NCBI GenBank assembly: GCA_951812925.1
Contig: OX638368.1
Location: forward strand, 73,256,422-73,320,421
Length of the DNA stretch: 64,000 nt
Direction of reading: 5' to 3'
From: Calliopum simillimum
Taxonomy: Eukaryota; Arthropoda; Insecta; Diptera; Lauxaniidae
Made by a program: the position numbers and the translations under genes. The notes beneath the pieces were generated by a model. That model saw only the letters and a list, made by a program, of their open reading frames with translations. It was not told the origin of the DNA and did no database searches. Below are positions 10,250 to 20,732 of the stretch, in pieces; position 1 is the first letter of the stretch; each line of letters starts with the position of its first letter.

Positions 10250-10790
10250 TAGTGAAACTTTTTCCACTACCACTAAATCTAATTAGAGACAGTGAAAATT
10301 TTCTACATTAAATTTAGTGATAGTGGAAATTTTTTCACTATGAAAAAATTCATGTGATGGTAATGAAAAATTTTTCACTATCTAACAATTCATTAAATGA
10401 TGGTGGAAAGTTTTTCACTATCATTAAAATTTAATGAAAATATCCAATAAAAATTGCACTAAATTTAGTGATAATGAAAATTTGTTTCATTAAATTTAAT
10501 GAAACATTAGTGAAAATTTTCATTAAAGTTTCATTAAATTCAATGAAACAAAATTTTACTATCACTAAATTTAATGAAGCTTCTAATGAAACTTCTAAAG
10601 AAAATTTTCATTTAAGTTTCATTAAATTCAATGAAACAAAATTTTACTATCACTAAATTTAATGAAGCCTTTAATGAAACTTCTAAAGAAAATTTTCATT
10701 AAAGTTTCATTAAATTCAATGAAACAAATTTTGACTATCAATAAATTTAATGAAGCTTTTAATGAAACTTATAATAGAATTTTTCATTAA
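10250..10790. repeat. Subterminal satellite-like repeats of the 5.9-kb element (left)
   Basis: Units of about 89 bp containing AAGTTTCATTAAATTCAATG recur at about 10525, 10613 and 10702. Flanking degenerate units alternate TTTTTCACTATC and AAATTTAGTGATAGTG. Related blocks lie at 13690-14090 and 15990-16080 on the other side of the interior. Confidence 0.75.
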
Positions 10791-11310
10791 AATCCAGGCT
10801 GTTCGTTTACTCCAAGGTTTTGCAAGTTTTTACCCGAAAAGCTCTCGTTTAAGTTTACCTTTTCTACAATTTTATAAAGTTTTCAAATAATAATTGGTTT
10901 GCACCTTTCACTTCGTCTAACTTGCTGCAGGACGAAGAAGAGCTATCGTCAGCTAAATCTTTAAAAAATTAAATATATCACTACACAAAAGTGTTAAAAT
11001 CAAATAATATCTGTCTTACATTGATACTTCTTGAAATTTTTGCTTCTGGGATTTTTTTGAGAGGGAATAGGAAGGATCCTTCAAACTGTCGTCGCTTGAA
11101 AAATTCATTTTTCATCTATTAAGTTGCTCGTATTTAAAAATAAATTTGAAATTTTTTTTCCAAACGTCATGAAATAAATATTATGTAAAACATTTTATAA
11201 ATATTTGATAGAAACAATTACTTCATTCTTTCAATGCAACACCTTCACTAGAATTGAAGTTCTTCAGTCTTCAGACCCAAATAATTTCTGCCCTTTGTCA
11301 ACTGAATGCT
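10791..11310. other. Interior of the 5.9-kb element, no gene seen
   Basis: AT-rich sequence between the left satellite-like arm and the Harbinger-like element. I see no coding motif. Confidence 0.4.
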
Positions 11311-11313
11311 TAA

Positions 11314-12607
11314 TGCCCTATCCACAATCAATGCGGGAACAGGTGCAAATGCAACAGTTAGTTGAAATTTCATGAGTTAGAGCAGATCAGAAAATTGTAT
11401 TCTACCGCATGTAGGAATTGAGAAAAATAGAAAAGAGAGTAAGAAAAAGCTTTTCGATTTCATGCAAAGCTGTTGCTTGTTCCCTCGATACAGGAACAGG
11501 AAAACGTACTAGTGACAATTTTTTTCTAATGTGTGTAGAAAATGGATACATTTAAAAGTAGTCGGTACCATACTCATGTTCAAAATATACTAAAAGTGCA
11601 ATTAAAATCTTGGGCGACTTCCTAAACGGGGTACAGACTATCTATCATGTTCGTCAGTCAAAACTTCATCAGTTTTGAATGATTGTTGGTAGCGGTCAGT
11701 CAGCTATAAAATTTGTGTAGTAAACATGGCAAATAAGAAAATTTAATTATTGCGCTTGCTGAAAAAACAATAAACAATAAAAGAGGAGTAAATGGATAAA
11801 GAGATGGGTTACCGCGATAAAAGATTATTCACATGTCAATATTTTAAAAGAAATAAGCAACTCTGAGCCTACAGTCCTCAAAAACTATTTCAGGTTGACA
11901 ATTGAGAACTATAAATAAACTCTTTTAAATAATCATTTTCTGCATCCATTTTTAAATTGAGCAAAACTGACGAACATGTTCTAATTTTTTTAATTATTTC
12001 TTTTGCGACTTTATTATTTTCGAACAGTGAAATGTCAAACTTTGCAAATAAAGTGTTCTCTTATGCAAAAATACAGAAAAGCATATTTTTATAATGTTGC
12101 ATGCTATTTTAGCTTAGACGCTGTCACAAAACTTTTTGTGAACATTGTGTACATAAGTTTAGGAAGTCTGTCTCACATTTTTCTTTTTACACATTATTAT
12201 TATAATTGGTTTCGTTTTATTACATATATTGTAAAATATATATCAAAAAGTTGCGAGTACTTGCTCTATATTCGGTTACGTGCAGACTTAGCAAGAAAAA
12301 ATCAGCATCACTATAAGCTTTTGTTTGAAAAATGTCAAATTTATTTAAAAAATAATTCAAATAAAACAGAAATAACGGATAAATATCAATTCAGCTCGAC
12401 GCCAACAAAACGGTAAACTAAATTTGTATTCTTTTTTACACACTTTAATCGATTTTAATGTTTAATTATAGGGATCGGCATAGACGTCAAATTTTACTGC
12501 AAGCAGTGATTGCAGACCAATTTTTATTGTCAATGCGGGAATGAGAACGAAATAAGAAAAAACTTAAAAAGCTTCCTGCAAGTCCCGCATTGATTGTGGA
12601 TGGGGCA
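11314..12607. mobile_element. PIF/Harbinger-like element, TAA duplication
   Basis: Ends are TGCCCTATCCACAATCAATG (left) and the near-exact reverse complement (CATTGATTGTGGATGGGGCA, right), flanked by TAA at 11311-11313 and 12608-12610. Inside, a second inverted pair (GACTTCCTAAAC near 11616; GTTTAGGAAGTC near 12158) resembles the ends of the MITE at 2345-2785, so a second related element may be nested. Broken frames around 11780-11900 read KEISNSEPTVLKNYFRLTIE, resembling the ..F.NYFRM... region of Harbinger transposases. That coding call is weak. Confidence 0.6.
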
Positions 12608-12750
12608 TAAAACAGATTTCGTAAGCTTTTTTAAGTACTAGTAGGATTAATGTTCACGCAATCGTCTCGAACAAGATCTCGAAGGAAAAATTGAAAGATA
12701 TCAAAATATTTTGACCTAACACGGCACATTTTGTCTTAATTGAATTGAAA

Positions 12751-13672
12751 TCTATATATTTAAAAATGACTGTGTGTCTGTCTGAAGCATTATCACTCAG
12801 AAACCATTCGTCCAATTGAGCTGAAAATTTGGAAATGAGTATATATTAGGTATGGGAATGTTTTTATGCCATACAAGAAGTTTTCCGAAGACCACCCGAA
12901 GGCTTAGTCGTCAAAACGAAGAATATCTAGGTACACTAGAGGGAAAATATCTATGGCAAGCTTTCAACAAGTTTTAATTGATAGTTTTTTGGAATACCCG
13001 AAGTTTGCCGAAGGTCACCCGAAGGCTTCATAGTCAAACGAAGAATATCTAGGTATACGAGAGGGAAAAAATCTATGGCGAACTATCAACAAGCTTTTTA
13101 GGTGAAAGTTTTTTGTGACACCCGAAGGTGTTCGAAGGTCACCCAAAGGCTTCATATTCAAAACGAAGAATATCTAGGTATACGAGAGGGAAAAAATCTA
13201 TGGTGAACCATCAATAAACTTCAACTGATAGTTTTTTGGAACACCCGATGGTTTCCGAAGGTCACCCAAAGGCTTCATAATCAAAACTAAGAATTTCTTG
13301 GTACACGAGAGGGAAAAAATCTACGGTGAACTATCAACAAACTTTAACTGATAGTTTTTTGGAATACCCGATGCTTCCCGAAGGTCACCCGAAGGCTTCA
13401 TAGTCAAAACAAAGAATATCTAGATGTACTACAGGAAAAACATCTAAGGCAAACTATCAACAAGCCTTAATTAATGGTTTCCTGGGACACTCCAGCTATG
13501 CCATTGCCAATTTTTAAGATGGTTTGAAATGAAATTAACTTTCTCAAAATATCTAAATTTTTATTGGTGACGTGGCAGTGGCGTAAATCAAAATTTTATC
13601 CATGTATACCTTCCAAGCTATTGGGAATCAAAAAACAAAAACATGCCTAGCGAAGCGGGCAAAGAAGGCTAG
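12751..13672. mobile_element. Short non-autonomous Helitron with central minisatellite
   Basis: It begins TCTATATATTTAAAAATGAC, a common insect Helitron 5' start, and ends CTAG just after AAGCGGGCAAAGAAGG, with a weak GCCT/AGGC stem upstream. It is flanked by A on the left and T on the right, as expected for Helitron insertion between A and T, with no duplication and no inverted repeats. The centre (about 12880-13500) is a tandem array. No RepHel helicase is present. Structure resembles DINE-1/INE-1 elements. Confidence 0.75.
12880..13500 (+). repeat. Helitron minisatellite, about five units of roughly 118 bp
   Basis: Each unit contains GGTCACCCGAAGGCTTCATA, AACGAAGAATATCTAGGTA, GAGGGAAAAAATCTATGG and GATAGTTTTTTGGAATACCC. 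Units are 80-90% alike by eye. Confidence 0.8.
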
Positions 13673-13689
13673 TTTCCAATAAAAAAATC

Positions 13690-14090
13690 ACTGAAGTTAT
13701 TGAAAGTGAACATTTATTTCATTGAATTTAATGAAACATTAATGAAGATTTTCATTAAAGTTTCATTAAAATTAGTGATAGTGAAAATTTGTTCCATTGG
13801 ATTTAATGAAACATTAATGAAAATTTCCATTAAAGTTTCATTAAATTTAATGAAAGTGAAAATGTTTCATTAAATTTATTGCAACATTTATTGAAAATTT
13901 TTATTAAAGTTTCATTAAATTCAATGGAACAAATTTTCACTTTCAATAGATTTAGTGATAATGGAAAATTTGCCATTACCACTAAATCAATTTTTTGATA
14001 GTGAATGAATTTTCACTATCACTAAATTTAGTGGTAATATTATTTAAAACTTTTAACTAAATTTAGTGATAATGAAAATCTTTTTCATGA
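13690..14090. repeat. Satellite-like repeats of the 5.9-kb element (interior right)
   Basis: Degenerate tandem units of ATTAATGAAAATTTTCATTA and TTTCATTAAATTYAATG type, as in 10250-10790. They resume after the Helitron and break where the Penelope-type fragment begins. Confidence 0.7.
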
Positions 14091-14137
14091 AGTTAGTTTA
14101 TTGACTGTTTTTTTTTTTTTTTTTTTGCTTGTATAGT
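14091..14137 (-). mobile_element. Penelope-type palindrome family fragment, first half
   Basis: Matches the reverse complement of the unique tail of the element at 23806-24300 (GAAGTTAGTTTATTGACTG, GCTTGTATAGTACTAA), here with an expanded T run. The match continues at 15890-15985 (AAAGTACCAACGCGC), so the jockey LINE 14138-15889 inserted within this fragment. Confidence 0.75.
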
Positions 14138-15889
14138 ACTAAGACCAAAGCAATTTTCTTTACGCGCCACAGTGCGAAATTTTCAGAGTCTAGCGGAACT
14201 TAATTCATATCTCAGCACATATAGCACTTATAGTTATGAAACTTAATACTTGGATATATATTTAATTCACAAAACATTATGCAAAAATTAAGGGGGATCA
14301 GACAAGGGGTTATTATACCCCCCATATATGGAAATGCTTAAAACGTTGTATTTCTGCTCCCATACCAGATATCGCTATGAAACTTGATAGATATAACCAT
14401 TTTCTTATCAAAAAACCATAAAAAATGAAGGGGGTAAAACAAGGGGTATTTGCTGTTTCTTGCATTTTTATTCAGAAATGCTTCTTAATTTCGAGAGGAT
14501 TCCCCCTACCTTTTTTGTATATTATAAACTAGCGTAATTATAGTTACCTTTAAACTATGGATAGTGTCAGATGTTAGTGTTGGTGAGCCTATTTTTTCCA
14601 AAACAAAACCAACGATGGCGCCCGATGTCGGTTTTTCATGAAATTTCGGTGTTATATGAAATTTCCAAAGACATTCTGGAAAAGGTTTAGTTGAAAAGAA
14701 GATCGCAAAATATCGCAATAGATGTTTTATGTTTCCAGTAGAGGATAAACCTACCTTTAAAATTTTGTAGGTTTCAAAATGGCAATTTGTGGTAACACCT
14801 TTTAAAGTATCCAATGAAGTTAAAAATGTAAATCTTATCCACTTCTTAAAAAGCACAATTTTCACAAACAAATCACGTACGAGTAAGAAAAGATTTTGCA
14901 ATTATTTGAATGCCAATAAGTGACAATTTTATTGAAAAATATATGATAAAAATTTCGCGGCCTACTGACTTACCGTTTGTATGTACCACTCTATTAACTT
15001 TTACAAATCGAAAAGCTTTTAATAGGCAAAAAGTATGATTGAATAAGTAATGCAGGTTTCAGGTGCATTTTGTAGTCGTTTGGCAGGGTTTTTCACCAAA
15101 CTGAGTATGAGGTTTTTGAGGTGGGATATTAAACTACTGAAATAATGAATAATCTTACGCATTTTATGTATTTCAAAAATTGAATAAAGTTCCGCTAAAC
15201 TTCCCAAATTTCGCACTGTGCGCGCCGGAGAACTCTTGAAATCCCGAGGAGACCTATTTGCATCAATAACATTTCCATAAATTGGGAGCATGAAGTCAAA
15301 TATTTGGGCTTAGTTTTTGACAAAAAATTATCTTTTAAAAACCACATTGATTACACTTTAGAAGGTCACCCATCAAAATGTTATACAGCATAATTAACAA
15401 GAACTCTAACCTGTGTAGAAATAACAAACTGCTGTTCTACAAAGTTGTATTCAGGCCAATTATAGCATACGGATGGCCAGTTTTTCAAAATATTGCTAAA
15501 AGTCACCTCAAAAAGCTGCAAATTGCGCAAAATAAATTGCTTAAAATGTGCTTAAATCGTAATTGGTGGTCATCTACAGAAGCAGCTCACAATGATGCTG
15601 AAATTGAGCATTTAAATGAATATTTCAATAAAAAACCACCCGCTTTTTGTCTAGGCTAGAATAAGATATATCCATGTTTTTTGTTTAATTTTTAGTTTGT
15701 TTTTGTAATATGACAAGTCTATTTATTCTAAAGGGTATGTTTTAGCCAAAGAAATTATATTCTAGTATTGTTAAAACTAATAACTATCTTTCGTAGTTGT
15801 AATAGCTTATAAGCTAAGTCTCTAAATTGATAAATTATGAATTTTAATTCAAACGAAACATGAATAAAGATAATTTTGGAATTGGAATG
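14138..15889 (+). mobile_element. 5'-truncated jockey-type LINE, split by a Transib element
   Basis: The plus-strand frame reads KAIFFTRRRTLEIPRR across the Transib target (14141-14167 joined to 15226), then INWEHEVKYLGLVFDKKLSF, KNHIDYTL, a frameshift, and at 15378-15640 LFYKVVFRPIIAYGWPVFQN followed by HLKKLQIAQNKLLKMCLN. This is the thumb and C-terminal part of a jockey/F-type RT. A 3' UTR follows with GAATAAAG near 15862. It sits in a Penelope-type fragment at GTACTAA. The RT palm and everything upstream are absent, as in most LINE copies. Confidence 0.8.
14168..15220. mobile_element. Transib-like element, CACAGTG ends, 5-bp duplication
   Basis: It starts CACAGTGCGAAATTT and ends AAATTTCGCACTGTG, with inverted similarity for about 37 bp (TAGCGGAACTT in both). 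The flanks are a perfect CGCGC duplication (14163-14167, 15221-15225). Removing the element plus one CGCGC restores the jockey reading frame. A CACWRTG heptamer, a 5-bp duplication and a G/C-rich target are the known signature of Transib, the superfamily related to RAG1. No transposase is recognisable; the minus-strand frame at 14506-14901 has no motif I know. Confidence 0.85.
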
Positions 15890-15985
15890 GAAATAATGAA
15901 AGTACCAACGCGCTTTTTCTAAATTGAAGTATGATAATTTTATATTGAACTAATTTGCAATTTTTCAACAACAGACGCAAGCATT
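15890..15985 (-). mobile_element. Penelope-type palindrome family fragment, second half
   Basis: Contains AAAGTACCAACGCGC, AATTGAAGTATGATAATTTT and TTTCAACAACAGACGCAAGC, matching 24160-24270 on the opposite strand and 23815-23880 directly. It continues 14091-14137 across the jockey insertion. Confidence 0.75.
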
Positions 15986-16115
15986 GCCACTTAATGAATT
16001 TTTTGATAGTGAAAGATTTTGCACTAACACTAAATAAATTCCTTGATAGTGAATATTTTTTCAATAGCACTAAGTTTAGTGAAAAATTAAATCTAATGCA
16101 AAACCCCCAAGTCTG

Positions 16116-17026
16116 GTTGTAGGTGAGGAGTTTTCTATCCCAGTTGATGACATCCTGGGTAGAGATTTTCTTAAATCATTTAATTGCAATATCGATTTTA
16201 ATCAGATGATCTTAACAATGAATACTAAAATTTTTATATAAATTTTTGAAGGTCCAACACCCAACAGTATAGTAATTCCACCAAGATGCGAGATTATACA
16301 CGAAATAACAGTTTCAAATATCGATTTTAATAAGCCCATGGTTTTTGAAGCCATTGAGCCTACACAAGGGATTTTTCATGTCATCATAAATAATAGACCG
16401 AAATGATCCATATGTCAGAATTCTGAATACAACTGATACATTTCAAAGAATAAATAACGATTTTAGCGACTATATTAGAAAATTAAATGAATTTCAGCTT
16501 TATTCAATTGACACAAATTTTCAGAAAAACGAAGATAGGACAAACAAATTGTTAAATATTTTGAAAAAGCAATAGCCGGCAAGTTACGATAAGAATATGA
16601 CAGACTTATGTAGAGAATTTTCAGATATCTTTGCAGTAGATGGAGATAGAGCAACCGTTAATAACTTGTACACACAGGAAATTCAAAAAACCTCAAATGA
16701 GTCGGTTTATATTAAAAATTACCGTATCCCACACAAACAAAAAGAAATAATTAACGAAAAAATAAATGAATTATTGCAAAATTACCAAATTGAACCATCA
16801 CTCTCATATTACAACAGCCCTATTCTATTAATTCGAAAAAAAAATCGACGGTGAAAAAAAGTATCGTCTTTGAATAGATTATAGAGCAATTAACAAAAAG
16901 CTAATACCCGATCGATTTCCACTGCCAAGAATAGATGACATTCTGGATAGCTTAGGTAAGCAAAATTTTTCACAGTTATTGATCTGCATGCTGGTTTCCA
17001 TCAGATACCACTTAGTAAGAAATCGA
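16116..17026 (+). pseudogene. 412/mdg1-type protease end and RT N-terminus
   Basis: The protease C-terminus (VDDILGRDFLKSFNCNID) is followed by a linker (PTPNSIVIPPRCEIIHEITV), then the RT entry region: MTDLCREFSDIFAVDGDRAT at 16597, IKNYRIPHKQKEIINEKINE, YYNSPILLIRKKN, then after a frameshift DYRAINKKLIPDRFPLPRID and LHAGFHQIPLSKKSR. These are fingers and motif A of a Ty3 RT (LHAGFHQI corresponds to DLxSGfHQI). It breaks at 17027 where a MITE begins. Several stops and frameshifts are present. Confidence 0.8.
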
Positions 17027-17657
17027 GGGTGTCAGCGTAGAACAAATGTGAGCCAATTTTGGCTCGGCACCAACAACATCAATATTTCTGTATAACATTC
17101 ACAGAAATAATTTTTGTTGTTTTTTTTTCACGCTCGTCAAAATTTCGCGTTTTTGTTGCTTTTTTGGGTACACACAAAATCGAACTCGAACCAACATAAA
17201 ACAACAACGACTTCGTCGCATCAAAATCAAAAACAACAAACAATATGGGTATTAATGCGTTGATGCGCAGTTGCGAAAATGCAAGTCTTTTACGCACTAA
17301 CACCTGAACGTTCAATGTGAATATTTCCATTAGAGAAATTGCAGAAGTAGTGCAAAATTTTCGGCAATGTGTTTGATGTTTTACAAATGTCAAACTTTCG
17401 CAAGCCGCACTTCCGGAACGACGCAAGAGCATTGCGCATCAACGCGTGAATACTCCGTCTTTTTGTGTGTGTCCCAGTCCTTAGAAATTTTGAAAATTGT
17501 TGAAATATTATTGTTGTAAACGAGGCTTGAAAAAACAACAAAAAATTGTTTTTGTGATTGTTTAATTCGAATTTGAAGTTGTTGTAGCGAAGCGAAAATT
17601 TTGCGCTGACTGCGCTGCATGCCCTTGGCTCAGTGATTTGAAAACGCTGACACCCTT
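17027..17657. mobile_element. Inverted-repeat MITE with GGTGTCAGCG ends
   Basis: Left end GGTGTCAGCGTAGAACAAAT and right end reverse complement (GGTGTCAGCGTTTTCAAATC) are similar for about 30 bp, both followed by TGAGCCAA. It splits the 412-type RT between KKSR and the GLNIGPSAFSRMM motif. About 20 RT codons normally between these are missing, so the junction includes a deletion and no duplication can be read. Inner sequence has another inverted pair (TTGATGCGCA near 17260 and TGCGCATCAA near 17430). Confidence 0.65.
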
Positions 17658-17661
17658 GGAT

Positions 17662-18066
17662 TAAATATTGGCCCCAGTGCATTTAGTCGAATGATGGCTA
17701 TAGCATTTTCGGGTTTGCCACTTTCAACTTGTTTTTTGTACATAGACGATTTTATCGTACCTGGTCGAAGTGAAAACGATCATTTAAAGAATTTACAAAA
17801 TGTACTAGAAGTCTGTCGAAAAACAAGTTTAAAGTTAAATCCGAAAAATGTCAATTTTTTAGAAACGGAGGCCATCGATGTACTGATAAGGGTATTTTAC
17901 CAGATAATTCTAAACTTTTGGCGGTAAAAAATTATCCAGTTCCTAAAAACTCTGATGAAGTTAAACGTTTCGTAGCTTTTTCAAATTACTATGGAAGGTT
18001 TATACAAAATTTTGCGGAACTCGCACAACCGTTAAATAAACTTACGAGAAAAAATTCTAAATTCTA
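17662..18066 (+). pseudogene. 412/mdg1-type RT, palm and start of RNase H region
   Basis: Reads GLNIGPSAFSRMMAIAFSGL, then CFLYIDDFIVPGRSENDHLK, with YIDD as the catalytic box, then LNPKNVNFLETE, and after a frameshift VKNYPVPKNSDEVKRFVAFS followed by NYYGRFIQNFAELAQPLNKL. This is the standard Ty3 palm-thumb order and closely resembles 412-type elements. It stops at about 18066; RNase H, integrase and 3' LTR are absent. Confidence 0.85.
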
Positions 18067-18089
18067 AATTCGGTCGATTACTTCTGCAG

Positions 18090-18545
18090 CAATAAAATAA
18101 AACAAATTTTATTCATTGCATTTCTCCGACGTTTCGACCTTCATTGGCGTCATTCTCAAGCAGACTACATTTAATGATAAAACTTTTTTAACAAACAAAA
18201 AACATTTAACATTTTACTTAATTATCTACATACAATTATTTTTTGTTTTCTTAAACAATTTACTGTGGTAAACCTAGTCATTTTTTTGTTTGATTTGTGA
18301 GCGCAAGTTTATATGCAGCACTCAGTCCGTCAGTGTCTATTTTTCCGTTTATTGTGTTTGTAATGTTTTGCTGAATTCGCAAGCTTTCTGAAGTCAGTCT
18401 TGTTCTCTCTTTCTTTTCAATGTCTAGTATTATGGCGTTCTTATAGTCGGCTTTATGATTAGTTTCAGTGAGATGTTGTGTAAGTGCTGTCGTCGCTGTT
18501 GTTTTCTTTTGTCTTGCATCGTCTTCGTGTTCCCCCAATCTTAAA
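18090..18545 (-). pseudogene. Penelope-like element, GIY-YIG endonuclease C-terminus
   Basis: The minus-strand frame 18278-18538 reads GEHEDDARQKKTTATTALTQ, HLTETNHKADYKNAIILDIE and RLTSESLRIQQNITNTINGK. The H..D..R, TAL..H....H, IL..E...R...E pattern is the C-terminal part of the Penelope-type GIY-YIG endonuclease. The GIY-YIG box itself and the RT are missing. Downstream at about 18114-18160 (minus) is a sequence like a decayed hammerhead motif (GGTCGAAACGTCGG), which active Penelope-like elements carry in their terminal repeats. It ends the 412-type remnant at about 18066. Confidence 0.7.
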
Positions 18546-18916
18546 CCCAGTAAACGATTTTCCGATATGGAAATTTAAGTACAATTTTCAAAATAAGATA
18601 TCTCAAAAACAGCCAAACTTACGATTTTATGGAAAATGGGGTGTTGTACCTGAAGGTCCCCAGATACCAATTCAAGAAAACGGCTCCTCCGAGCTGTGAG
18701 CAAACAAGAGTACCATCTACTTGTGATTAAAAATTGCAGGAGTAGCAGCTTCTTATTATTTAAAAAAACTAAACATTTTTCGTCTGCAGAGCTCATTGTA
18801 AACTTTTTATTTATTTCTTATAAAACTTTTGCAAAAAGTTAAAAATTGCTAACGCAGCAGTTGCTTCTCATTTTTATTTTTATTTTATTTTCTATAAAAA
18901 TGTACTATATCAGACA
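18546..18916. other. No gene recognised
   Basis: AT-rich DNA between the Penelope-like remnant and the Tc1 element. Short frames on both strands overlap and have no motif. Confidence 0.4.
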
Positions 18917-19234
18917 CAGTGACGGACAAAGGATAGGGTCACTCATTGCTTCAATATGTTTTAAACTTTTTTTCTACGTTGCCCATAAAAATTCGAGAAA
19001 CCTTATGCAGCAGATATGCAAATCTATTATGTGTTTCCAAAACTTAAGTCTGGAAAAATTTTTAATTGATTGCGGTTTTGATCACCGATTAAAAAATAAC
19101 GGAAAAACTTCCACTAGACAAAAAAAAAGGTTTACACTGTTTAATACTACCTTTTTTTTTTTGCTAAATAGCTTTAGTAAGTATCACCGTTTTGGATACT
19201 TGATGACATCGTAAATAAACATTTTATCAAAAAT

Positions 19235-20530
19235 GGAACAAAATGGATCGTGGAAGGCATTGCTCCAACGAACAGCGTTCCATCATCAAAAAGCTACGAA
19301 GTGAATTCCAAAACCAATGGCAAATAGCGAAAATAATTGGAAGGTCTCAATAGTTTGTTTGTAATGATATGGAACCACAAAAACAACAATTAAATTGCGG
19401 TAGATCACGAAAACCACTGAATATATCGTCGGGTTAAAACTACAACTAGACATCTACATTTATTGATGTTTTGAGTGAAGTATACAGAAACATGAAGAAA
19501 AAACGGCTCTATGCCCCAGTCTAATCGGTTTTTTGAAATGTAGTCTCCATCCAATTTTATATAAAGAATAAAAACCATAAAACTGCAAAATCCCATACAA
19601 AAAACGAATTTCAAAAAATTTAAAACGCTTTTTTCTCAAAACATGAAAAATGTAGATGTCTAGTTGTAGTTTTAACCCGACGATATGATATTTATTCTGC
19701 GCGGGTATCAGGTCGGGATACTTTTTAGTTTGCTGCAGTCATCTCAGCAAAGTTTGGAGTTCCAGTTTCTACCAGAACTTTTAGGCGGCGTTTAGTGGAA
19801 AAAAAATATTTTCTGAAGATCATCACGGAAAGTCCCAATGCTGACTTAGAAACATAGGAAAAACCGATAAGCATTTGCAAAGCATAATCAGATTAGGACG
19901 GCCCAGTAACGGCAAAATAAATATTACACAACACCTTGTTGTCGGACAAACAAATTAATTTAATTGATAGTGATGAAGAACTTGGATAAGACGTCCAAGA
20001 AATACAGAATATAACCCTCGCTATATCACCAAAACCTTTAGAAATAAAGGTGGCAGTATAATGGTGCAGAGATTTTTTTTTCTTGGCATGGTGTTGGGCC
20101 TTTATACTGGATCAAGGAAATAATGGACGCAAATTTTTATGTTCGTGTCTTGGAGGAAGTCATGCCTGCATATGCTGAATGGAAAATATACCATTAAAAT
20201 AGAAATTTCAGCTAAATAACTACCAAAAGCACGCTTCGTGTCTAGCAAAAAAAAAAAAGAATGGCGGACAATAATGTGAAATAAATGACTTGGCTAGCGC
20301 AATTTACGGACTTAAGCACAATCGAAAATTCGTGGAAAATAGTTAAATAGAAAATTGGACCAATAAAAACAAAGAGGAGTTATGGGCAAAATTTCAACCA
20401 AGTAGCTTGGTATGCTATTCCGAAACGCACTTGCCAGGCCTTGGGGGACTCAATGTCGAAAAGATGTCGAGCAGTGATTAATAATAAGGGCAATGCTACT
20501 AAATATTAGCTGCTACAATATTATTTTTTT
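19235..20530 (+). pseudogene. Tc1-like transposase remnant
   Basis: The helix-turn-helix region reads CSNEQRSIIKKLRSEFQNQW then QIAKIIGRSQ. A MITE then interrupts, and the second DNA-binding part continues AAVISAKFGVPVSTRTFRRR. The catalytic half is visible in broken frames: SWHGVGPLYWIKEIMDANFY, VRVLEEVMPAYAEWK, then PKHASCLAKK and finally STIENSWKIVKxKIGPIKTK (the region of the third catalytic acid in PIENLW). Many stops and frameshifts are present. The enzyme would cut and paste the element at TA sites. Confidence 0.8.
19426..19683. mobile_element. MITE with TCGTCGGGTTAAAACTACAA ends
   Basis: Perfect 35-bp terminal inverted repeats (CGTCGGGTTAAAACTACAAC and its reverse complement) flank about 186 bp of AT-rich DNA. 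It is bounded by TA (or ATAT) on both sides and sits in the Tc1 transposase remnant. Confidence 0.8.
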
Positions 20531-20732
20531 ATTTTCCATACTTTTTAAAGATTTTTGAACAATGACCTAGTTTTTTTGTGCATCATGTATTTGATGCTGA
20601 CTGATTGTTCAAGAAAGTAAGCACATAGTTAACGTAATAAAAAAAATGTTCTATTAAAAAAAATTCTTCCCACAGCTGTTATGTGTTATGATGAAAATTT
20701 TACAACTGACCCTATTTTTTTGTCCGTCACTG

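Larger units (their letters stand above)
10186..16115. mobile_element. Large 5.9-kb inverted-repeat element, 8-bp target duplication
   Basis: The termini are CAGACTTGGGGGT and its exact reverse complement. Both sides carry the perfect 8-bp duplication GTTGTAGG (10178-10185, 16116-16123), and the host protease frame is restored across it. Subterminal DNA is made of imperfect tandem units built from ATTAAATTYAATGAAAC and TTTTCACTATCACTAAAT (10250-10790, 13690-14090, 15990-16080), as in foldback elements with satellite-like arms. An 8-bp duplication fits the hAT or P superfamily. The interior has been colonised by Harbinger, Helitron, Penelope-type, jockey and Transib sequences. No transposase of its own is recognisable. 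Confidence 0.85.
18917..20732 (+). mobile_element. Tc1-like DNA transposon, degenerate
   Basis: The ends are CAGTGACGGACAAAGGATAG and its imperfect reverse complement (TATTTTTTTGTCCGTCACTG). The right flank is TA; the left is CA, probably a mutated TA. It encloses a transposase remnant and a 258-bp MITE. Confidence 0.8.

Noticed and set aside
12003..12416. 137-codon frame inside the Harbinger-like element
   Set aside because: No transposase motif in this frame; codon content looks like translated AT-rich noncoding DNA.
18114..18160. A fourth hammerhead ribozyme
   Set aside because: GGTCGAAACGTC fits the 3' half, but CTGATGA is not intact, so I mention it only within the Penelope-like remnant.
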